Source of the DNA: Clostridiales bacterium
GTDB taxonomy: Bacteria > Bacillota > Clostridia > Christensenellales > Aristaeellaceae
Assembly (NCBI GenBank): GCA_015056205.1
Contig: SVGS01000003.1
Span: 62,001 to 126,000 of the forward strand
DNA length: 64,000 bases
Direction: 5' to 3'
Position 1 is the first letter of the stretch. Each line of letters opens with the position of its first letter. A model generated the notes under the pieces. The model was given only the letters and a program-made list of their open reading frames with translations, made no database searches and was not told the origin of the DNA. This document shows, piece by piece, positions 39,484-50,723 of this stretch. The position numbers and the translations under genes were made by a program.

Positions 39484-40841
39484 TAGGCCCGCACGGATTC
39501 ATAAAGATCCGCCTTGGAGATAATCTCCATCGGCGCGTGCATATTCAGCACGGCCACGCCGCTGTCAATGACGTTCATACCGTACAGCGCGCAGATATAG
39601 GCGATGGTTCCGCCGCCGCCCAGGTCCACCCGACCCAGCTCCGCGGTCTGCCAGCTTACATTGCTGTCATCCATGATTTTCCGCAGCCTGGCCATGTATT
39701 CCGCGTTGGCGTCGTTCGAGCCGCTCTTGCCCCGGGAACCCGTGAACTTGTTGAAGCATACGCCCCTTCCCAGGAAGGCGGCGTTTTTCTTTTCAAAAGC
39801 ATCCCCGTACAGCGGATCATATCCCGCGCTGACGTCGCAGCTCAGCATACTGCTGTTCCGCAGCGCCCGGCGAACCTGCAGTTCGCTGTATGCGCCCTGA
39901 AGCGCCAGAATCTCGGCCACGGCGTTTTCCAGATAATTGGCCCGCATGCCGGTCGCGCCCACGCTGCCGATTTCTTCCTTGTCCACCAGCATGCCGCAGC
40001 AGGTCCGCTCGGGAATATCCCGGATCTGCAGCATGGCCGCCAGTTCCGCCCAGGCGCATACGCGGTCGTCATGACCGTAGGACATCACCATACTGCGGTC
40101 CAGACCGAAGTCTCTCGCTTTGCCGGCGGGAACGATTTCCAGCTCGGCTGAAATCAGATCCTCTTCCTCGATCTGATATTCTTCTTTCAGAATCCGGAGC
40201 AGGTTTGCCTTGACCGGTTCCTTCTCCGCTCCTTCCAGCGGACGTCCCGCCAGAATCAGATCCAGTTTTTCTCCCTCGATGGCCTCGCTCAGCTTTTTCT
40301 CGTTCTGCTTCTGGGACAGATGCGGCAGCAGGTCGCTGATGCCGATAACCGGATCCCCGTCCTTCTCTCCGATGGTCAGTTCCACCCGGGAGCCGTCCTT
40401 CCGGATCACCACACCATGGATGGCCAGTTCCCGGGCCACCCACTGGTACTTTTTGATGCCGCCGTAATAATGGGTGTCCGCCAGAGCGTAATCCGTATCC
40501 TCATACAGCGGATTCTGCTTCAGATCCAGCCTCGGCGAATCGATATGGGCGCCGACGATGTTCATGCCTTCTTCCAGGGGCTTTTTCCCCATCAGGAAAG
40601 CCAGCACCGCCTTGCCCATGATGCAGACATAGATCCTGTCGCCGGCCTGAACCTTCTTTCCTTCGCGGATCAGCTGCTCCAGAGGCTGATATCCCGCTTC
40701 TTCCAGCATGGCGACAGCTTCCCGGGCGCATTCCCGCTCCGTTTTTCCCCTGTTGAGGAAATCCTTATAGGCTTCGCCTGTTTTCATCACCTCTTCCAGT
40801 TCCTGCCGGGTATACTTTTTCCACGCGTTTGGTCTTTCCAT
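39459..40841 (-). CDS. M18 family aminopeptidase
   Basis: NIVGAHIDSPRLDLKQNPLYED, SYGHDDRVCAWAEL, VDKEEIGSVGATG, LNMHAPMEIISKADLYE. Confidence 0.95.
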   Translation of the reverse strand: MERPNAWKKYTRQELEEVMKTGEAYKDFLNRGKTERECAREAVAMLEEAGYQPLEQLIREGKKVQAGDRIYVCIMGKAVLAFLMGKKPLEEGMNIVGAHIDSPRLDLKQNPLYEDTDYALADTHYYGGIKKYQWVARELAIHGVVIRKDGSRVELTIGEKDGDPVIGISDLLPHLSQKQNEKKLSEAIEGEKLDLILAGRPLEGAEKEPVKANLLRILKEEYQIEEEDLISAELEIVPAGKARDFGLDRSMVMSYGHDDRVCAWAELAAMLQIRDIPERTCCGMLVDKEEIGSVGATGMRANYLENAVAEILALQGAYSELQVRRALRNSSMLSCDVSAGYDPLYGDAFEKKNAAFLGRGVCFNKFTGSRGKSGSNDANAEYMARLRKIMDDSNVSWQTAELGRVDLGGGGTIAYICALYGMNVIDSGVAVLNMHAPMEIISKADLYESVRAYQAFMEKA

Positions 40842-40997
40842 GTTGATTCACACTCCTCGGGCCTATCTTATCACCGCCCCCAGGAAATAGCAAACAATTT
40901 TCACAATTCTTTCACTTAATCATCGACTGTTTCTAAAACTGTCCTGATATGCTGAGACTGGTTCCGATTATGATCGGCGCAAAGGAGGTTTTTCTTC

Positions 40998-42620
40998 ATG
41001 TCGAAGATTATCGGCATCGACCTTGGAACGACGAATTCCTGCGTGGCCTTTATGGAAAACGGAAAGGCCGTCATTATACCGAACGCGGAGGGGGGCAGAA
41101 CCACGCCCTCGATTGTGGCCTTCACCCGCGGCGGGGAGCGTCTGGTCGGCAGCGCAGCCAAGCGTCAGGCGGTAACCAATGCCTCCAGAACCTTCGCTTC
41201 CGTCAAAAGGGCCATGGGAACGGATACCCGGTATTCCGTGGACGGCAAATCCTATACCCCGCAGGAGATTTCCGCCATGATCCTGCGGAAGCTGAAGGCG
41301 GACGCGGAAAGCTATATCGGGGAGCCTGTTTCGGACGCGGTGATCACGGTGCCCGCCTATTTTTCCGACGCACAGCGCCAGGCTACCAAGGATGCCGGGC
41401 TTATCGCCGGGCTGAACGTGCTCCGGATCATCAACGAGCCGACCTCCGCCGCGCTGGCCTACGGCTTCAACAAGGGAGATCCCAAGAAGATCATGGTCTA
41501 TGATCTGGGCGGCGGCACCTTTGATGTGAGTATTCTGGATATTAATTCCGATACGATTGAAGTGCTGGCCACCGCCGGTAACAATCATCTGGGCGGCGAC
41601 GATTTTGACCAGTGCATCGTCGGCTTTCTCCTGGATCAGTTTAAAAAGACATACCAGCGGGATCTTTCCGGCGATCCCATGGCCATGCAGCGTCTGGAGG
41701 AGGCTGCCGAAAAAGCGAAAATCGAGCTTTCCTCCTCTTCTGAAACCACGATCAATCTTCCCTTCCTGTATCAGGACGCCGGCGGTCCCCGGCATCTGGA
41801 GACCGTGCTCACCCGCGCCCGGTTTAACGAGCTGACCGCTCACCTGATCGACGAAACCCGGGGGCCGGTACAACAGGCGATGCAGGATGCCGGGATAACG
41901 GCCGCCCAGCTGGACCGGGTGCTTCTGGTCGGCGGCTCCACCCGGATTCCCGCCGTGCAGGAAGCGGTGCGCCGGCTGACCGGAAAGGAACCCTCCCGGG
42001 ATATCAATCCCGATGAGTGCGTGGCGATGGGAGCCTGCCTGCAGGGCGGCGTTCTCTCCGGGGCGATTCATTCCCTGGTGCTGATCGATGTTACCCCCCT
42101 GTCGCTCGGAATCGAGACGCTGGGAGATATTTTTGCCCGGATTATCGACCGGAATACACCGCTCCCCTGCCAGCATTCCCAGGTTTTCACCACGGCCGCC
42201 AATTTTCAGACCAGCGTGGAAATCAATGTCCTGCAAGGGGAGCGGGAGATTGCCTCCGCCAATAAATCTCTCGGCAAATTCAGGCTGAACGGCATCCGCC
42301 GGGCGCTTCGGGGCGTTCCCCAGATTGAGGTCACCTTTACCATCGATACCAACGGCATCGTCCATGTGACCGCCCGGGATCTGGGAACCAATCATTCCCA
42401 GGATATCACGATATCCGGTTCCGGCAATATGAGCCGGGAGGATATCGACCGGGCGATCCGGGATGCTCAGCAGTATGCCGCCGAGGATCAGGAGCGGAAG
42501 CGGAACCAGGAAGCCGCCAACGCCCGGGAAGCCCGCCAGAGCCGGAACCGGGAGACCGATTCTCCGAAAGACGGCCGAAACAGCGACGGCCGGAATGAAG
42601 ACGGCTCCTACGACGTGTAA
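40998..42620 (+). CDS. Hsp70 family protein (short, HscC-like)
   Basis: [72 protein letters not shown]; 540 aa with shortened C-terminus. Confidence 0.93.
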   Translation: MSKIIGIDLGTTNSCVAFMENGKAVIIPNAEGGRTTPSIVAFTRGGERLVGSAAKRQAVTNASRTFASVKRAMGTDTRYSVDGKSYTPQEISAMILRKLKADAESYIGEPVSDAVITVPAYFSDAQRQATKDAGLIAGLNVLRIINEPTSAALAYGFNKGDPKKIMVYDLGGGTFDVSILDINSDTIEVLATAGNNHLGGDDFDQCIVGFLLDQFKKTYQRDLSGDPMAMQRLEEAAEKAKIELSSSSETTINLPFLYQDAGGPRHLETVLTRARFNELTAHLIDETRGPVQQAMQDAGITAAQLDRVLLVGGSTRIPAVQEAVRRLTGKEPSRDINPDECVAMGACLQGGVLSGAIHSLVLIDVTPLSLGIETLGDIFARIIDRNTPLPCQHSQVFTTAANFQTSVEINVLQGEREIASANKSLGKFRLNGIRRALRGVPQIEVTFTIDTNGIVHVTARDLGTNHSQDITISGSGNMSREDIDRAIRDAQQYAAEDQERKRNQEAANAREARQSRNRETDSPKDGRNSDGRNEDGSYDV

Positions 42621-42638
42621 CGGAAAGCGGGGATCGGC

Positions 42639-43502
42639 ATGTTCGGCTATATTACGCCTGTGCTCTCCGCATTGCCGGATGAGCGGAAAAAACGGTATCG
42701 CGCGCTGTACTGCGGCGTCTGCCATTCCCTGCTGGCCCGCCACGGACAGGCTGCCCGGGTTACGCTCAGCAACGATCTGACCTTTCTGGCTCTGCTTCTG
42801 AACTCCCTCTATGAGCCGGAATGCCGGATGCTTCCCGCCCGGTGCGCGGTTCATCCGCTGCATGCCCGGGACTATCTGCAGTCTTCCCTGATCGATTACG
42901 CAGCGGACATGAACGTCCTCCTGGCCTATTACAAGGCGGTGGATCAGGAGCTGGACGAAAAAAGTCCGGCGGCCGGAGCCGCCCGCCACAAGCTGCAGAA
43001 GCCCTTTGAACGGGTAGCGGAAGCGTATCCCCGGCAGGCGGAGGAAGTCCGATCCGCCCTGGAGGAAAACTGGCGTCTGGAAAAGACCGAAGCCCCGGAA
43101 GTCGATCTTCTGTGCAATCTCTCCGGCCGTATGCTGGGCGCTGTCTTCGTTCCCCGCCCGGAAGATCTCTGGGCCTCCGCGCTCCGGAGCGTCGGGGAAG
43201 GCCTGGGCCGCTTCGTCTACTGGATGGATGCCTATGACGATTATGATGCGGACCGGAAAAAAGGCCGGTTCAATCCGCTGACGCCCTACCGAAACCGGGA
43301 GGATTACCATTCCTTCAGTCATGACACGCTGGAGCTCTTCATCGCGGAGGCCGCGGAAGCCTTCGAGATTCTGCCCCTGGAACAGGATCTGGATCTTTTG
43401 AGAAATATCCTGTACAGCGGTGTATGGCAGCGGTATAATCAATTGGAAGAGAAACGGTTAAAGCAGCATCAGAAGGAGGAAGATCGGCATGCAGAATCGT
43501 GA
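42639..43502 (+). CDS. DUF5685-like protein
   Basis: [35 protein letters not shown]...CAVH cysteines; between Hsp70 and J-protein genes. Confidence 0.75.
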   Translation: MFGYITPVLSALPDERKKRYRALYCGVCHSLLARHGQAARVTLSNDLTFLALLLNSLYEPECRMLPARCAVHPLHARDYLQSSLIDYAADMNVLLAYYKAVDQELDEKSPAAGAARHKLQKPFERVAEAYPRQAEEVRSALEENWRLEKTEAPEVDLLCNLSGRMLGAVFVPRPEDLWASALRSVGEGLGRFVYWMDAYDDYDADRKKGRFNPLTPYRNREDYHSFSHDTLELFIAEAAEAFEILPLEQDLDLLRNILYSGVWQRYNQLEEKRLKQHQKEEDRHAES

Positions 43503-44301
43503 CCCGTTTTCCGTTCTCGGGGTTTCCTCCTCCGCCTCAGAGGATGAAATAAAGTCCGCTTACCGTAAGCTGGCCAAAAAATACCATCCGGATCTGAATC
43601 CGGGCGATAAAACAGCTGAGGCAAAAATGCGGGAAGTCAACGAAGCCTATACCCAGGCGCTTCAGATTAAAAAGGGCGGCGGCCGTCCTTCCGGTTCCGG
43701 CGCCTACGGCTCCTATGGTCCTTACGGTTCTTCCGGCGGTTACGGCGCCGGCGGTTCTTACGGATCCTACGGTTCCTCCGGCTTCAACGGCTCCTCCCGC
43801 TCCGGCTATGAAGGCGGCCAGGGATCTCCCTTCGGGGATTTTGACGGCTTTGATCCCTTTTCCGCTTTTTTCGGCGGAGCTCAGCAGCGCCGGCAGGAAA
43901 CGCAGTTCCGCCGGAGGACCTATGCCAATCCGGATCTGGAAACCGCCGGGCAGTATATCCTGTCCCGCCGCTTTAATGAAGCCATCAACCTGCTGAACCG
44001 GGTTCCCGATCACAGTGCGGACTGGCACGCCCTGTACGCGCGGGCCCAGATGGGCATGGGGAACAGGGTTTCCGCCATGGATCACGCGCAGACCGCCTCC
44101 CGGATGGCCCCCGGGGACGAGGAATACCGTACGCTGGTGGAAACCCTCGATTCCGGCCGGGAAACCTACCGGCAGACCCGGAGCGCCGGGTATGATTTCC
44201 GGTCCGCCATCTGCGCAAATCCCTGTTTGACCTGTTTCGCCGCCAATATGATCCTGAACTGCTGTCTGGGCGGTTTCGGGCGCTTTGGCTTTTGCTGTTG
44301 A
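43489..44301 (+). CDS. J-domain (DnaJ-like) protein with G/S/Y-rich linker and Cys-rich tail
   Basis: [35 protein letters not shown] (HPD motif); overlaps upstream CDS by 14 nt. Confidence 0.93.
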   Translation: MQNRDPFSVLGVSSSASEDEIKSAYRKLAKKYHPDLNPGDKTAEAKMREVNEAYTQALQIKKGGGRPSGSGAYGSYGPYGSSGGYGAGGSYGSYGSSGFNGSSRSGYEGGQGSPFGDFDGFDPFSAFFGGAQQRRQETQFRRRTYANPDLETAGQYILSRRFNEAINLLNRVPDHSADWHALYARAQMGMGNRVSAMDHAQTASRMAPGDEEYRTLVETLDSGRETYRQTRSAGYDFRSAICANPCLTCFAANMILNCCLGGFGRFGFCC

Positions 44302-44341
44302 CGGATACATGCTGAATCATCATGGAAAGAAGGGATAAACA

Positions 44342-44755
44342 ATGAGTTTTATGCAGAAAATCAGAGAAGGGCTGTCCCGGTTTATGCAGGGGCGGTACGG
44401 AACGGATCAGCTGGGAATGTTCACACTGATCACCGGTCTGGTGCTTTCCCTGATCGCTTCCTTCGCGCGGGTTCCTCTCCTGAGCTTTCTCGGGCTGGGG
44501 CTTTATGTGCTGACCCTCTTCCGTATGCTCTCCCGGAATAAGGAGGCCCGGCTGAAGGAAAACCGGCGGTATCTCGCCATTACGGGCGATATACCCGTAC
44601 AATGCCGTCAGGCATGGAAGCGGTTCAAAAACCGCAAGGATTATAAATATTTCAAATGCCCGAACTGCAAGGTGCTGCTCCGTCTGAAGCGCGGCTGCGG
44701 TGAGAAGGAGATTACCTGCGTCCGGTGCGGACATAAGTTCAGTCAGAAAGCGTAA
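44342..44755 (+). CDS. Small membrane protein with zinc ribbon
   Basis: Two TM segments then YFKCPNCKVLLRLKRGCGEKEITCVRCGHKF. Confidence 0.85.
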   Translation: MSFMQKIREGLSRFMQGRYGTDQLGMFTLITGLVLSLIASFARVPLLSFLGLGLYVLTLFRMLSRNKEARLKENRRYLAITGDIPVQCRQAWKRFKNRKDYKYFKCPNCKVLLRLKRGCGEKEITCVRCGHKFSQKA

Positions 44756-44806
44756 CGGATCCCGGTTTCATCCATTCAATCATACTTCAGAAAGGAAGCT
44801 GGTTTC

Positions 44807-47002
44807 ATGAGCAGAGTGATCTGGATCGTTCTGGACAGTGTGGGCATGGGAGAAGCGCCGGACGCGGCGGCTTTCGGAGATGAAGGCTGCAATACGATCG
44901 GCCATATCATGGAGGTTTTTCCGAATCTGGCCATTCCCAATCTTCGCAGAATCGGCTACGGCAATATTGACGGTATGAAGGGCGTTCCGCCGGTGGAGCA
45001 TCCGGAAGGAGCCTTCGGCCGCCTGAGGGAAATGAGCGCCGGCAAGGATACCACCATCGGCCACTGGGAAATGGCGGGAATTTATACGCCGAAACCGCTG
45101 CCGGTCTATCCCCACGGCTTCCCGGACGAGATTATTAACGCCTTCATCCGGGAAACAGGCGTTCCCGGCATTCTCTGCAATGATGTGGCCTCCGGCACGG
45201 AGGTCATCGAACGCCTGGGTGAGGAACACCGCCGGACCCGCAAACCGATCGTTTATACCTCCGCGGACAGCGTTTACCAGATCGCCTGCGACGAGAGCAT
45301 CTACCCGCCGGAGGAACTGTACCGCATGTGCCGGATCGCCCGGAGCATTCTGACCGGCGATCATAACGTGGCCCGGGTAATCGCCCGTCCCTTTGTGAAA
45401 AAGGACGGTCACTTTGTCCGTACCGCCAACCGGCGGGATTTTTCCCGCCTCCCGGACGCAAATAATCTGCTGAACCGGATCCGGGATGCCGGCCAGCAGG
45501 TCTTCGCCATCGGCAAGATCGAGGATATCTATGCCGGCGTCGGCATTACCGGCGCAGTGCATACCGTGAACAACGAGGACGGCATGGAGAAAACCATCGC
45601 CGCCCTGGATCAGGTGGAAAACGGACTGATCTTCACAAACCTGGTGGAGTTCGATTCCACATGGGGCCATCGCCGGGATGTCTCCGGTTACGCTCACGGG
45701 CTGGAGCGCTTTGACGCTGCGCTGGGCCGGCTGATGGAACGGCTGGGAACCTTCCGGGGCCGGCCGAGTCAGGATACGATTGTCATCACGGCGGATCACG
45801 GCTGCGATCCGGCCTTCCGCGGAACCGATCATACCCGCGAATATGTGCCCTTCCTGCTCTATGGGAAAGGGATCCGTCCCGGCGTGAACCTGGGAACCGG
45901 CGATTCCTTCGCAGATATCGGTGAAACCGTCCGGGAGCTGCTCGGACTGACAGATTCCGCTCCCCTGCCGATCGGAAAAAGCCGTTTCCGCGAGATCACG
46001 GCCGGCCCCGCTCCCGTTTTTCATCTCCGGCAGCCCCGTTTCCTGAAGCTGATGGATCTGACCCCCGGAGAAATCACCGGCTTGCTGGATCTGGCCGCCG
46101 ATCTGAAGGCCCGGAAAAAGGCGGGCATTCCGCATGCGCTTTATCCCGGGAAAAACATCGCCCTGATTTTTGAAAAAACAAGCACCCGTACCCGCTGCGC
46201 CTTTGAAGTCGCGGCCCATGATCTGGGAATGCACTGCACGTATCTGGATCCCTCCGGCAGTCAGATCGGCAAAAAGGAAAGCATTGCCGACACTGCACGG
46301 GTGCTGGGACGAATGTTTGACGGCATTGAGTACAGAGGCTTTGAACAGCGGATCGTGGAAGATCTGGCGCGCTTTTCCGGAATACCGGTCTGGAATGGAC
46401 TGACCAATGAGTATCATCCCACCCAGGTGCTGGCGGACTTCCTGACGATCCGGGAGCACTTCGGTTCCCTCTCCGGCGTCAAGCTGGTCTATATGGGGGA
46501 CGCCCGGTATAACATGGGCAATTCCCTGATGGTGGGCTGTGCCAAAATGGGCATGCATTTTGTGGCCTGCGCTCCGGAGAAATACTGGCCCGATCCCGAA
46601 CTGATCCGGTCCTGCCGGGAGATCGCGAAAGAAACCGGCGCGGTGCTGGAGCTGAACGCGGATGTGAAGGAAGCCGTATCCGGCGCGGATGTCCTCTATA
46701 CGGACGTCTGGGTCTCCATGGGAGAAAGCGATGCGGTCTGGGAAGAGCGGATCCGTGATCTGCTGCCCTATCGGGTGACCGCCGGGGTCATGAAGAGCGC
46801 TTCCCCGCGCTGCGTGTTCATGCATTGTCTGCCCGCCTTCCACGACCTGAACACATCGATCGGCCGTTCGATTCATGAAAGGTTCGGTCTGGACTGCATG
46901 GAAGTAACCGATGAGGTTTTTGAAGGACCTCAGTCCATCGTATTTGACGAAGCGGAAAACCGGATGCATACCATCAAGGCCGTAATGGCGGCCACGCTCT
47001 GA
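44807..47002 (+). CDS. Phosphopentomutase-ornithine carbamoyltransferase fusion protein
   Basis: N-terminal half DeoB ([34 protein letters not shown] ... [28 protein letters not shown]); C-terminal half OTCase ([42 protein letters not shown]); one uninterrupted 731-codon ORF. Confidence 0.93.
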   Translation: MSRVIWIVLDSVGMGEAPDAAAFGDEGCNTIGHIMEVFPNLAIPNLRRIGYGNIDGMKGVPPVEHPEGAFGRLREMSAGKDTTIGHWEMAGIYTPKPLPVYPHGFPDEIINAFIRETGVPGILCNDVASGTEVIERLGEEHRRTRKPIVYTSADSVYQIACDESIYPPEELYRMCRIARSILTGDHNVARVIARPFVKKDGHFVRTANRRDFSRLPDANNLLNRIRDAGQQVFAIGKIEDIYAGVGITGAVHTVNNEDGMEKTIAALDQVENGLIFTNLVEFDSTWGHRRDVSGYAHGLERFDAALGRLMERLGTFRGRPSQDTIVITADHGCDPAFRGTDHTREYVPFLLYGKGIRPGVNLGTGDSFADIGETVRELLGLTDSAPLPIGKSRFREITAGPAPVFHLRQPRFLKLMDLTPGEITGLLDLAADLKARKKAGIPHALYPGKNIALIFEKTSTRTRCAFEVAAHDLGMHCTYLDPSGSQIGKKESIADTARVLGRMFDGIEYRGFEQRIVEDLARFSGIPVWNGLTNEYHPTQVLADFLTIREHFGSLSGVKLVYMGDARYNMGNSLMVGCAKMGMHFVACAPEKYWPDPELIRSCREIAKETGAVLELNADVKEAVSGADVLYTDVWVSMGESDAVWEERIRDLLPYRVTAGVMKSASPRCVFMHCLPAFHDLNTSIGRSIHERFGLDCMEVTDEVFEGPQSIVFDEAENRMHTIKAVMAATL

Positions 47003-47045
47003 GAACAGCCTCCGGACCTCCGCTCTCTGCACGGGAGGTGAAACT

Positions 47046-49433
47046 GTGGATGATCGTTCGTCCGGCGCCTTTGAAGCCTATCTTTCCCTGCTCCGCCGGG
47101 AACAGGAAGACTGGCTGTACCGGAAAGCGCTGGATAAGGTGCAGGTCATTACCCGCAGCATGTCTTCCGGAGAAAAAGACGCCTATCTGAAAAGCGAGTC
47201 TTTTCAGAATACCCTGCGGCAGGTGCAGCGAAAGGATCCCGTCTGGCAGGGGCTGAGCCGGAATGAGCTGGTCCGTTCCGCAAACCGGAATGAATTCAAC
47301 CGTTTAAAACCGATGATTGAAAAGGAGCAGGCTGACGGCCATCCCCTCAGCCTTCCTTTTCTGCGTTCCGTGGACCGGTCTCACCGTTCCCTGGCGCAGG
47401 CCCGGGAAGCGGTCTCCCTGGCGGAAGCCGGTAAACCCGCCGCATTCTTTCATGAAAACCGGGAGCGGATTATCCGGAAGCTCGAAGCCCGGATTGAATC
47501 CGCCCTGAAAACCCGGGATTTTTCCCCGCTTTATCAGGAAACCGGCCGGGAACTGAATATGGTTTCCGCCTATATGACCTCCGCTTTCTCCCAGGGGCTT
47601 TCCCGCGCCGCGATGGCGGTCTGCCTGCATCCCGGCTCCCTCAGCTCGGAGCTGCGCCGGGAGCTGGAGCATGCCTGGCCGGTGCTGGCCTCCTGCCGGC
47701 AGATCTGCCTGCCCTCCGGAGAAACGGTCTCCGCCCTGCTGCAGGAGGCGGTCCATCAGGCCCGGAATCAGACGGCCGCGGAGCTGCGCGGGCGCTTCCC
47801 CCAAAACCGGATTGAATCGCTGCTGCGCCGGAACCCCGTTCTGCAGAAGAAGCAGCGCCGCCTGGAGGAAAGCCAGCGTAAAAAGCAGCAGCTTCGTTCC
47901 GCCCTCCTGCAGGCGATTCCGGAGCACTACCGGGATCTTTATCCTCTGGCCCGCGCGATGCAGCGCCATTTTGTGCTGCATCTGGGCCCCACCAATTCCG
48001 GCAAGACCTACGAGGGCATCCAGCGCCTTCACGCGGCACAGAACGGCATCTATCTCGGTCCCCTCCGGCTGCTGGCCGCCGAACAGTTCGAAGCCCTGAA
48101 TCTGGATGATATCCCCTGTACCCTGGTCACCGGCGAGGAGCAGATTCAGGTACCCTTCAGCCGGGTGCAGTCCTCCACGGTGGAAATGGCGGATATGAAT
48201 ACCGTCTATGATATCGCGGTCATCGATGAATGCCAGATGATTGCCGACCGGGACCGGGGCGGCGCCTGGACGGCCGCCATTCTGGGCCTGCAGGCGCGGG
48301 AAATCCATGCCTGCGCTTCTCCGGACGCGGAGGCCCTGCTGACCCGGATCATTCAGGACTGCGGGGATACGCTGACCGTGGTGCGCCATGAGCGCATGAC
48401 GCCGCTGGAAGTGGAGAAGGATGGCTTTCAGTTTCCCTCCTCCGTTCGTCCCGGGGACGCGCTGATCGTCTTTTCCAAGGCCCGGGTTCATGCCGTGGCC
48501 GCGGAGCTGAAGAACCGGGGCTACCGGGTCAGCCTGATCTACGGCGCCCTCCCGCCCGATGTCCGGCGGAATCAGGCGGACCGCTTCATGAAAGGCGAAA
48601 CGGACGTGGTGGTTTCCACGGACGCCATCGCCATGGGAATGAATCTGCCCATTGAGCGCGTGGTCTTTCTGGAATCGGAAAAATATGACGGGGATATCAC
48701 CCGCACCCTGACGGACGCGGAAATCAAGCAGATCGCCGGCCGGGCCGGCCGGTTCGGCATCTATGATATCGGCTATGTGAACGCCTTCGGTTTCAAACCG
48801 CTGATCGCGCAGGCGCTGGCCCGGCCGCTGCTGCCCCTGACCGAAGGGGTCATCAGCTTTCCCGAAAGTCTGCTGGGGATTCCCCTGCCCCTGACAGATA
48901 TTATCGCCCAGTGGATGAATATGCAGGACAAGAGCTGTTTCTCCAAGGCCTCCACAGAGCGCATGGCCGGCCTGGCCGCGATGATGGAAACGAAGCGAAC
49001 CGATAAACGGCTCCTGTACCGTTTTCTCTGCATTCCTTTTGATGAAACGGATCCGGATCTGCTCGCCCGCTGGAAGCTGATGTACCATACGGAGAGCCAG
49101 GGGGAACATCTCGATCCCCTCGCGGAAAAGCACCGGGTCCTGATTCCCGAAGAGTGCACCATCGGTATGCTGGACAGTCTGGAAGCGGATTACCGGCGCT
49201 GGGACCTTTATTATAACTATACCCGTTTGTTTCTGGACAATCCGCAGCCAATCCTGGAGGAAATCCAGCGGTGCAAGGATCTGATCTCCCAGGGCATCGT
49301 GCATATTCTCTCCACCCAGAAGCTTCCCCGCCGGTCCTGCCCTTCCTGCAAACGGCCCCTGCCTTGGAACTGGCCTTTCCGGCACTGCGACAGCTGCTAC
49401 AGCCGGTCGCATTTTACCCGCTCAAGGCGCTAA
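47046..49433 (+). CDS. Suv3-like DExH RNA/DNA helicase with C-terminal zinc ribbon
   Basis: HLGPTNSGKTYEGIQRL (Walker A), DIAVIDECQM, VVSTDAIAMGMNLPIERVVF, QIAGRAGRFG; C-terminal CPSCKRPLPWNWPFRHCDSC; GTG start with GGGAGG RBS. Confidence 0.9.
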   Translation: MDDRSSGAFEAYLSLLRREQEDWLYRKALDKVQVITRSMSSGEKDAYLKSESFQNTLRQVQRKDPVWQGLSRNELVRSANRNEFNRLKPMIEKEQADGHPLSLPFLRSVDRSHRSLAQAREAVSLAEAGKPAAFFHENRERIIRKLEARIESALKTRDFSPLYQETGRELNMVSAYMTSAFSQGLSRAAMAVCLHPGSLSSELRRELEHAWPVLASCRQICLPSGETVSALLQEAVHQARNQTAAELRGRFPQNRIESLLRRNPVLQKKQRRLEESQRKKQQLRSALLQAIPEHYRDLYPLARAMQRHFVLHLGPTNSGKTYEGIQRLHAAQNGIYLGPLRLLAAEQFEALNLDDIPCTLVTGEEQIQVPFSRVQSSTVEMADMNTVYDIAVIDECQMIADRDRGGAWTAAILGLQAREIHACASPDAEALLTRIIQDCGDTLTVVRHERMTPLEVEKDGFQFPSSVRPGDALIVFSKARVHAVAAELKNRGYRVSLIYGALPPDVRRNQADRFMKGETDVVVSTDAIAMGMNLPIERVVFLESEKYDGDITRTLTDAEIKQIAGRAGRFGIYDIGYVNAFGFKPLIAQALARPLLPLTEGVISFPESLLGIPLPLTDIIAQWMNMQDKSCFSKASTERMAGLAAMMETKRTDKRLLYRFLCIPFDETDPDLLARWKLMYHTESQGEHLDPLAEKHRVLIPEECTIGMLDSLEADYRRWDLYYNYTRLFLDNPQPILEEIQRCKDLISQGIVHILSTQKLPRRSCPSCKRPLPWNWPFRHCDSCYSRSHFTRSRR

Positions 49434-49438
49434 AAAAA

Positions 49439-49468
49439 GGAACGGATGTAATCCGTTCCCGTTTTTTT
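49439..49468. terminator. Intrinsic terminator between convergent genes
   Basis: GGAACGGAT-GTA-ATCCGTTCC then CGTTTTTTT; A-run on the other side. Confidence 0.88.
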
Positions 49469-49495
49469 GCCTTTTCCCGGCTGGTTTCCCGTTTC

Positions 49496-50707
49496 TCAGT
49501 GGAACACGCTCATCAGGAAGCCGGCCGCGATGGCGGAGCCGATCACGCCCGCCACGTTCGGACCCATGGCATGCATCAGGAGGAAGTTGGAAGGATTGGC
49601 CTTCTGGCCTTCCCGCTGGGATACCCGAGCCGCCATCGGCACGGCGGATACACCGGCCGATCCGATCAGCGGATTGATCTTTCCGCCGCTGAGCTTGTAC
49701 ATCAGTTTGCCGACCAGCAGGCCGCCCACCGTGCTGAAGGAGAAGGCGATCAGGCCCAGCACCACGATGTAGATGGTCTGCAGGTTCAGGAAGTTGGAGC
49801 CCACCATGGTCGCGCCGACGCTGATGCCCAGGAACAGGGTAACGATGTTCATCAGGGCGTTCTGCGCCACGTCGCTCAGCCGTTCCGTCACTCCGGTTTC
49901 CTTCAGCAGGTTGCCGAACATCAGGCAGCCGATCAGCGGAGCGGTGGAGGGCAGCAGCAGCACGATGAAGATCGTGACCACGATCGGGAAGATGATCTTT
50001 TCGGTCTTGGAAACTTCCCGCAGCTGCTCCATCTTGACGGAGCGTTCCTTTTCGGTGGTCAGCGCCCGCATGATCGGGGGCTGAATCATGGGGATCAGCG
50101 CCATGTAGCTGTAAGCCGCCACGGCGATCGGTCCCAGCAGATGGGGCGCCAGCTTGGTGGTGGTCAGGATGGCCGTGGGGCCGTCCGCGCCGCCGATGAT
50201 GCCGATGGAAGCGGCTTCATTGCCGTTGAAGCCCAGCAGGGTCGCGCCGAAGAAGGCGAAGAATACGCCGAACTGCGCCGCCGCGCCCAGCAGCAGGCTC
50301 TTGGGGTTGGAAATCAGGGGCCCGAAGTCCGTCATCGCGCCGATGCCGATGAAGATCAGGCAGGGATAGATACCGGCCTTGACGCCGATATACAGGATAT
50401 CGATCAGTCCGCCGTGAGCCATGATATGGCCGTAGCTGTGATAATATTGGCCGCCTTCCTTCAGGAATTCGTCCCACAGCTCCTGATGGTACAGCGCGTT
50501 GCTGAAGCCGCCCAGCACGCTGACGTTCGCCAGCAGGCAGCCCACCGCGATGCCGACCATCAGCAGCGGCTCATACTGTTTCTTGATGCCCAGATACAGC
50601 AGAACACAGGAAATGGCGATCATGACCAGGGCTTTCCAGCCGTCCGGCGAGGTGATGATCTGCGCAAAACCGGATTCTGTAACCAGGCTTCCGAGGGATT
50701 CCAACAT
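49496..50707 (-). CDS. oadB: Sodium ion-translocating oxaloacetate decarboxylase beta subunit
   Basis: LLMVGIAVGCLLANVSV, GAMTDFGPLISNPKSLLLGAAAQFGVFFAFFGATLLGFNGNEAASIGIIGGADGPTAI. Confidence 0.97.
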   Translation of the reverse strand: MLESLGSLVTESGFAQIITSPDGWKALVMIAISCVLLYLGIKKQYEPLLMVGIAVGCLLANVSVLGGFSNALYHQELWDEFLKEGGQYYHSYGHIMAHGGLIDILYIGVKAGIYPCLIFIGIGAMTDFGPLISNPKSLLLGAAAQFGVFFAFFGATLLGFNGNEAASIGIIGGADGPTAILTTTKLAPHLLGPIAVAAYSYMALIPMIQPPIMRALTTEKERSVKMEQLREVSKTEKIIFPIVVTIFIVLLLPSTAPLIGCLMFGNLLKETGVTERLSDVAQNALMNIVTLFLGISVGATMVGSNFLNLQTIYIVVLGLIAFSFSTVGGLLVGKLMYKLSGGKINPLIGSAGVSAVPMAARVSQREGQKANPSNFLLMHAMGPNVAGVIGSAIAAGFLMSVFH

Positions 50708-50723
50708 ATCTCTTTTCCTCCTC

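Noticed and set aside
40968-43442. 824-aa - strand ORF opposite Hsp70 and DUF5685
   Set aside because: Shadow ORF; no domain motif, and the opposite strand has clear Hsp70 motifs
44780-47032. 750-aa - strand ORF opposite the DeoB-OTC fusion
   Set aside because: Shadow ORF with no recognisable domain
47304-49412. 702-aa - strand ORF opposite Suv3-like helicase
   Set aside because: Shadow ORF; helicase motifs are unambiguous on + strand
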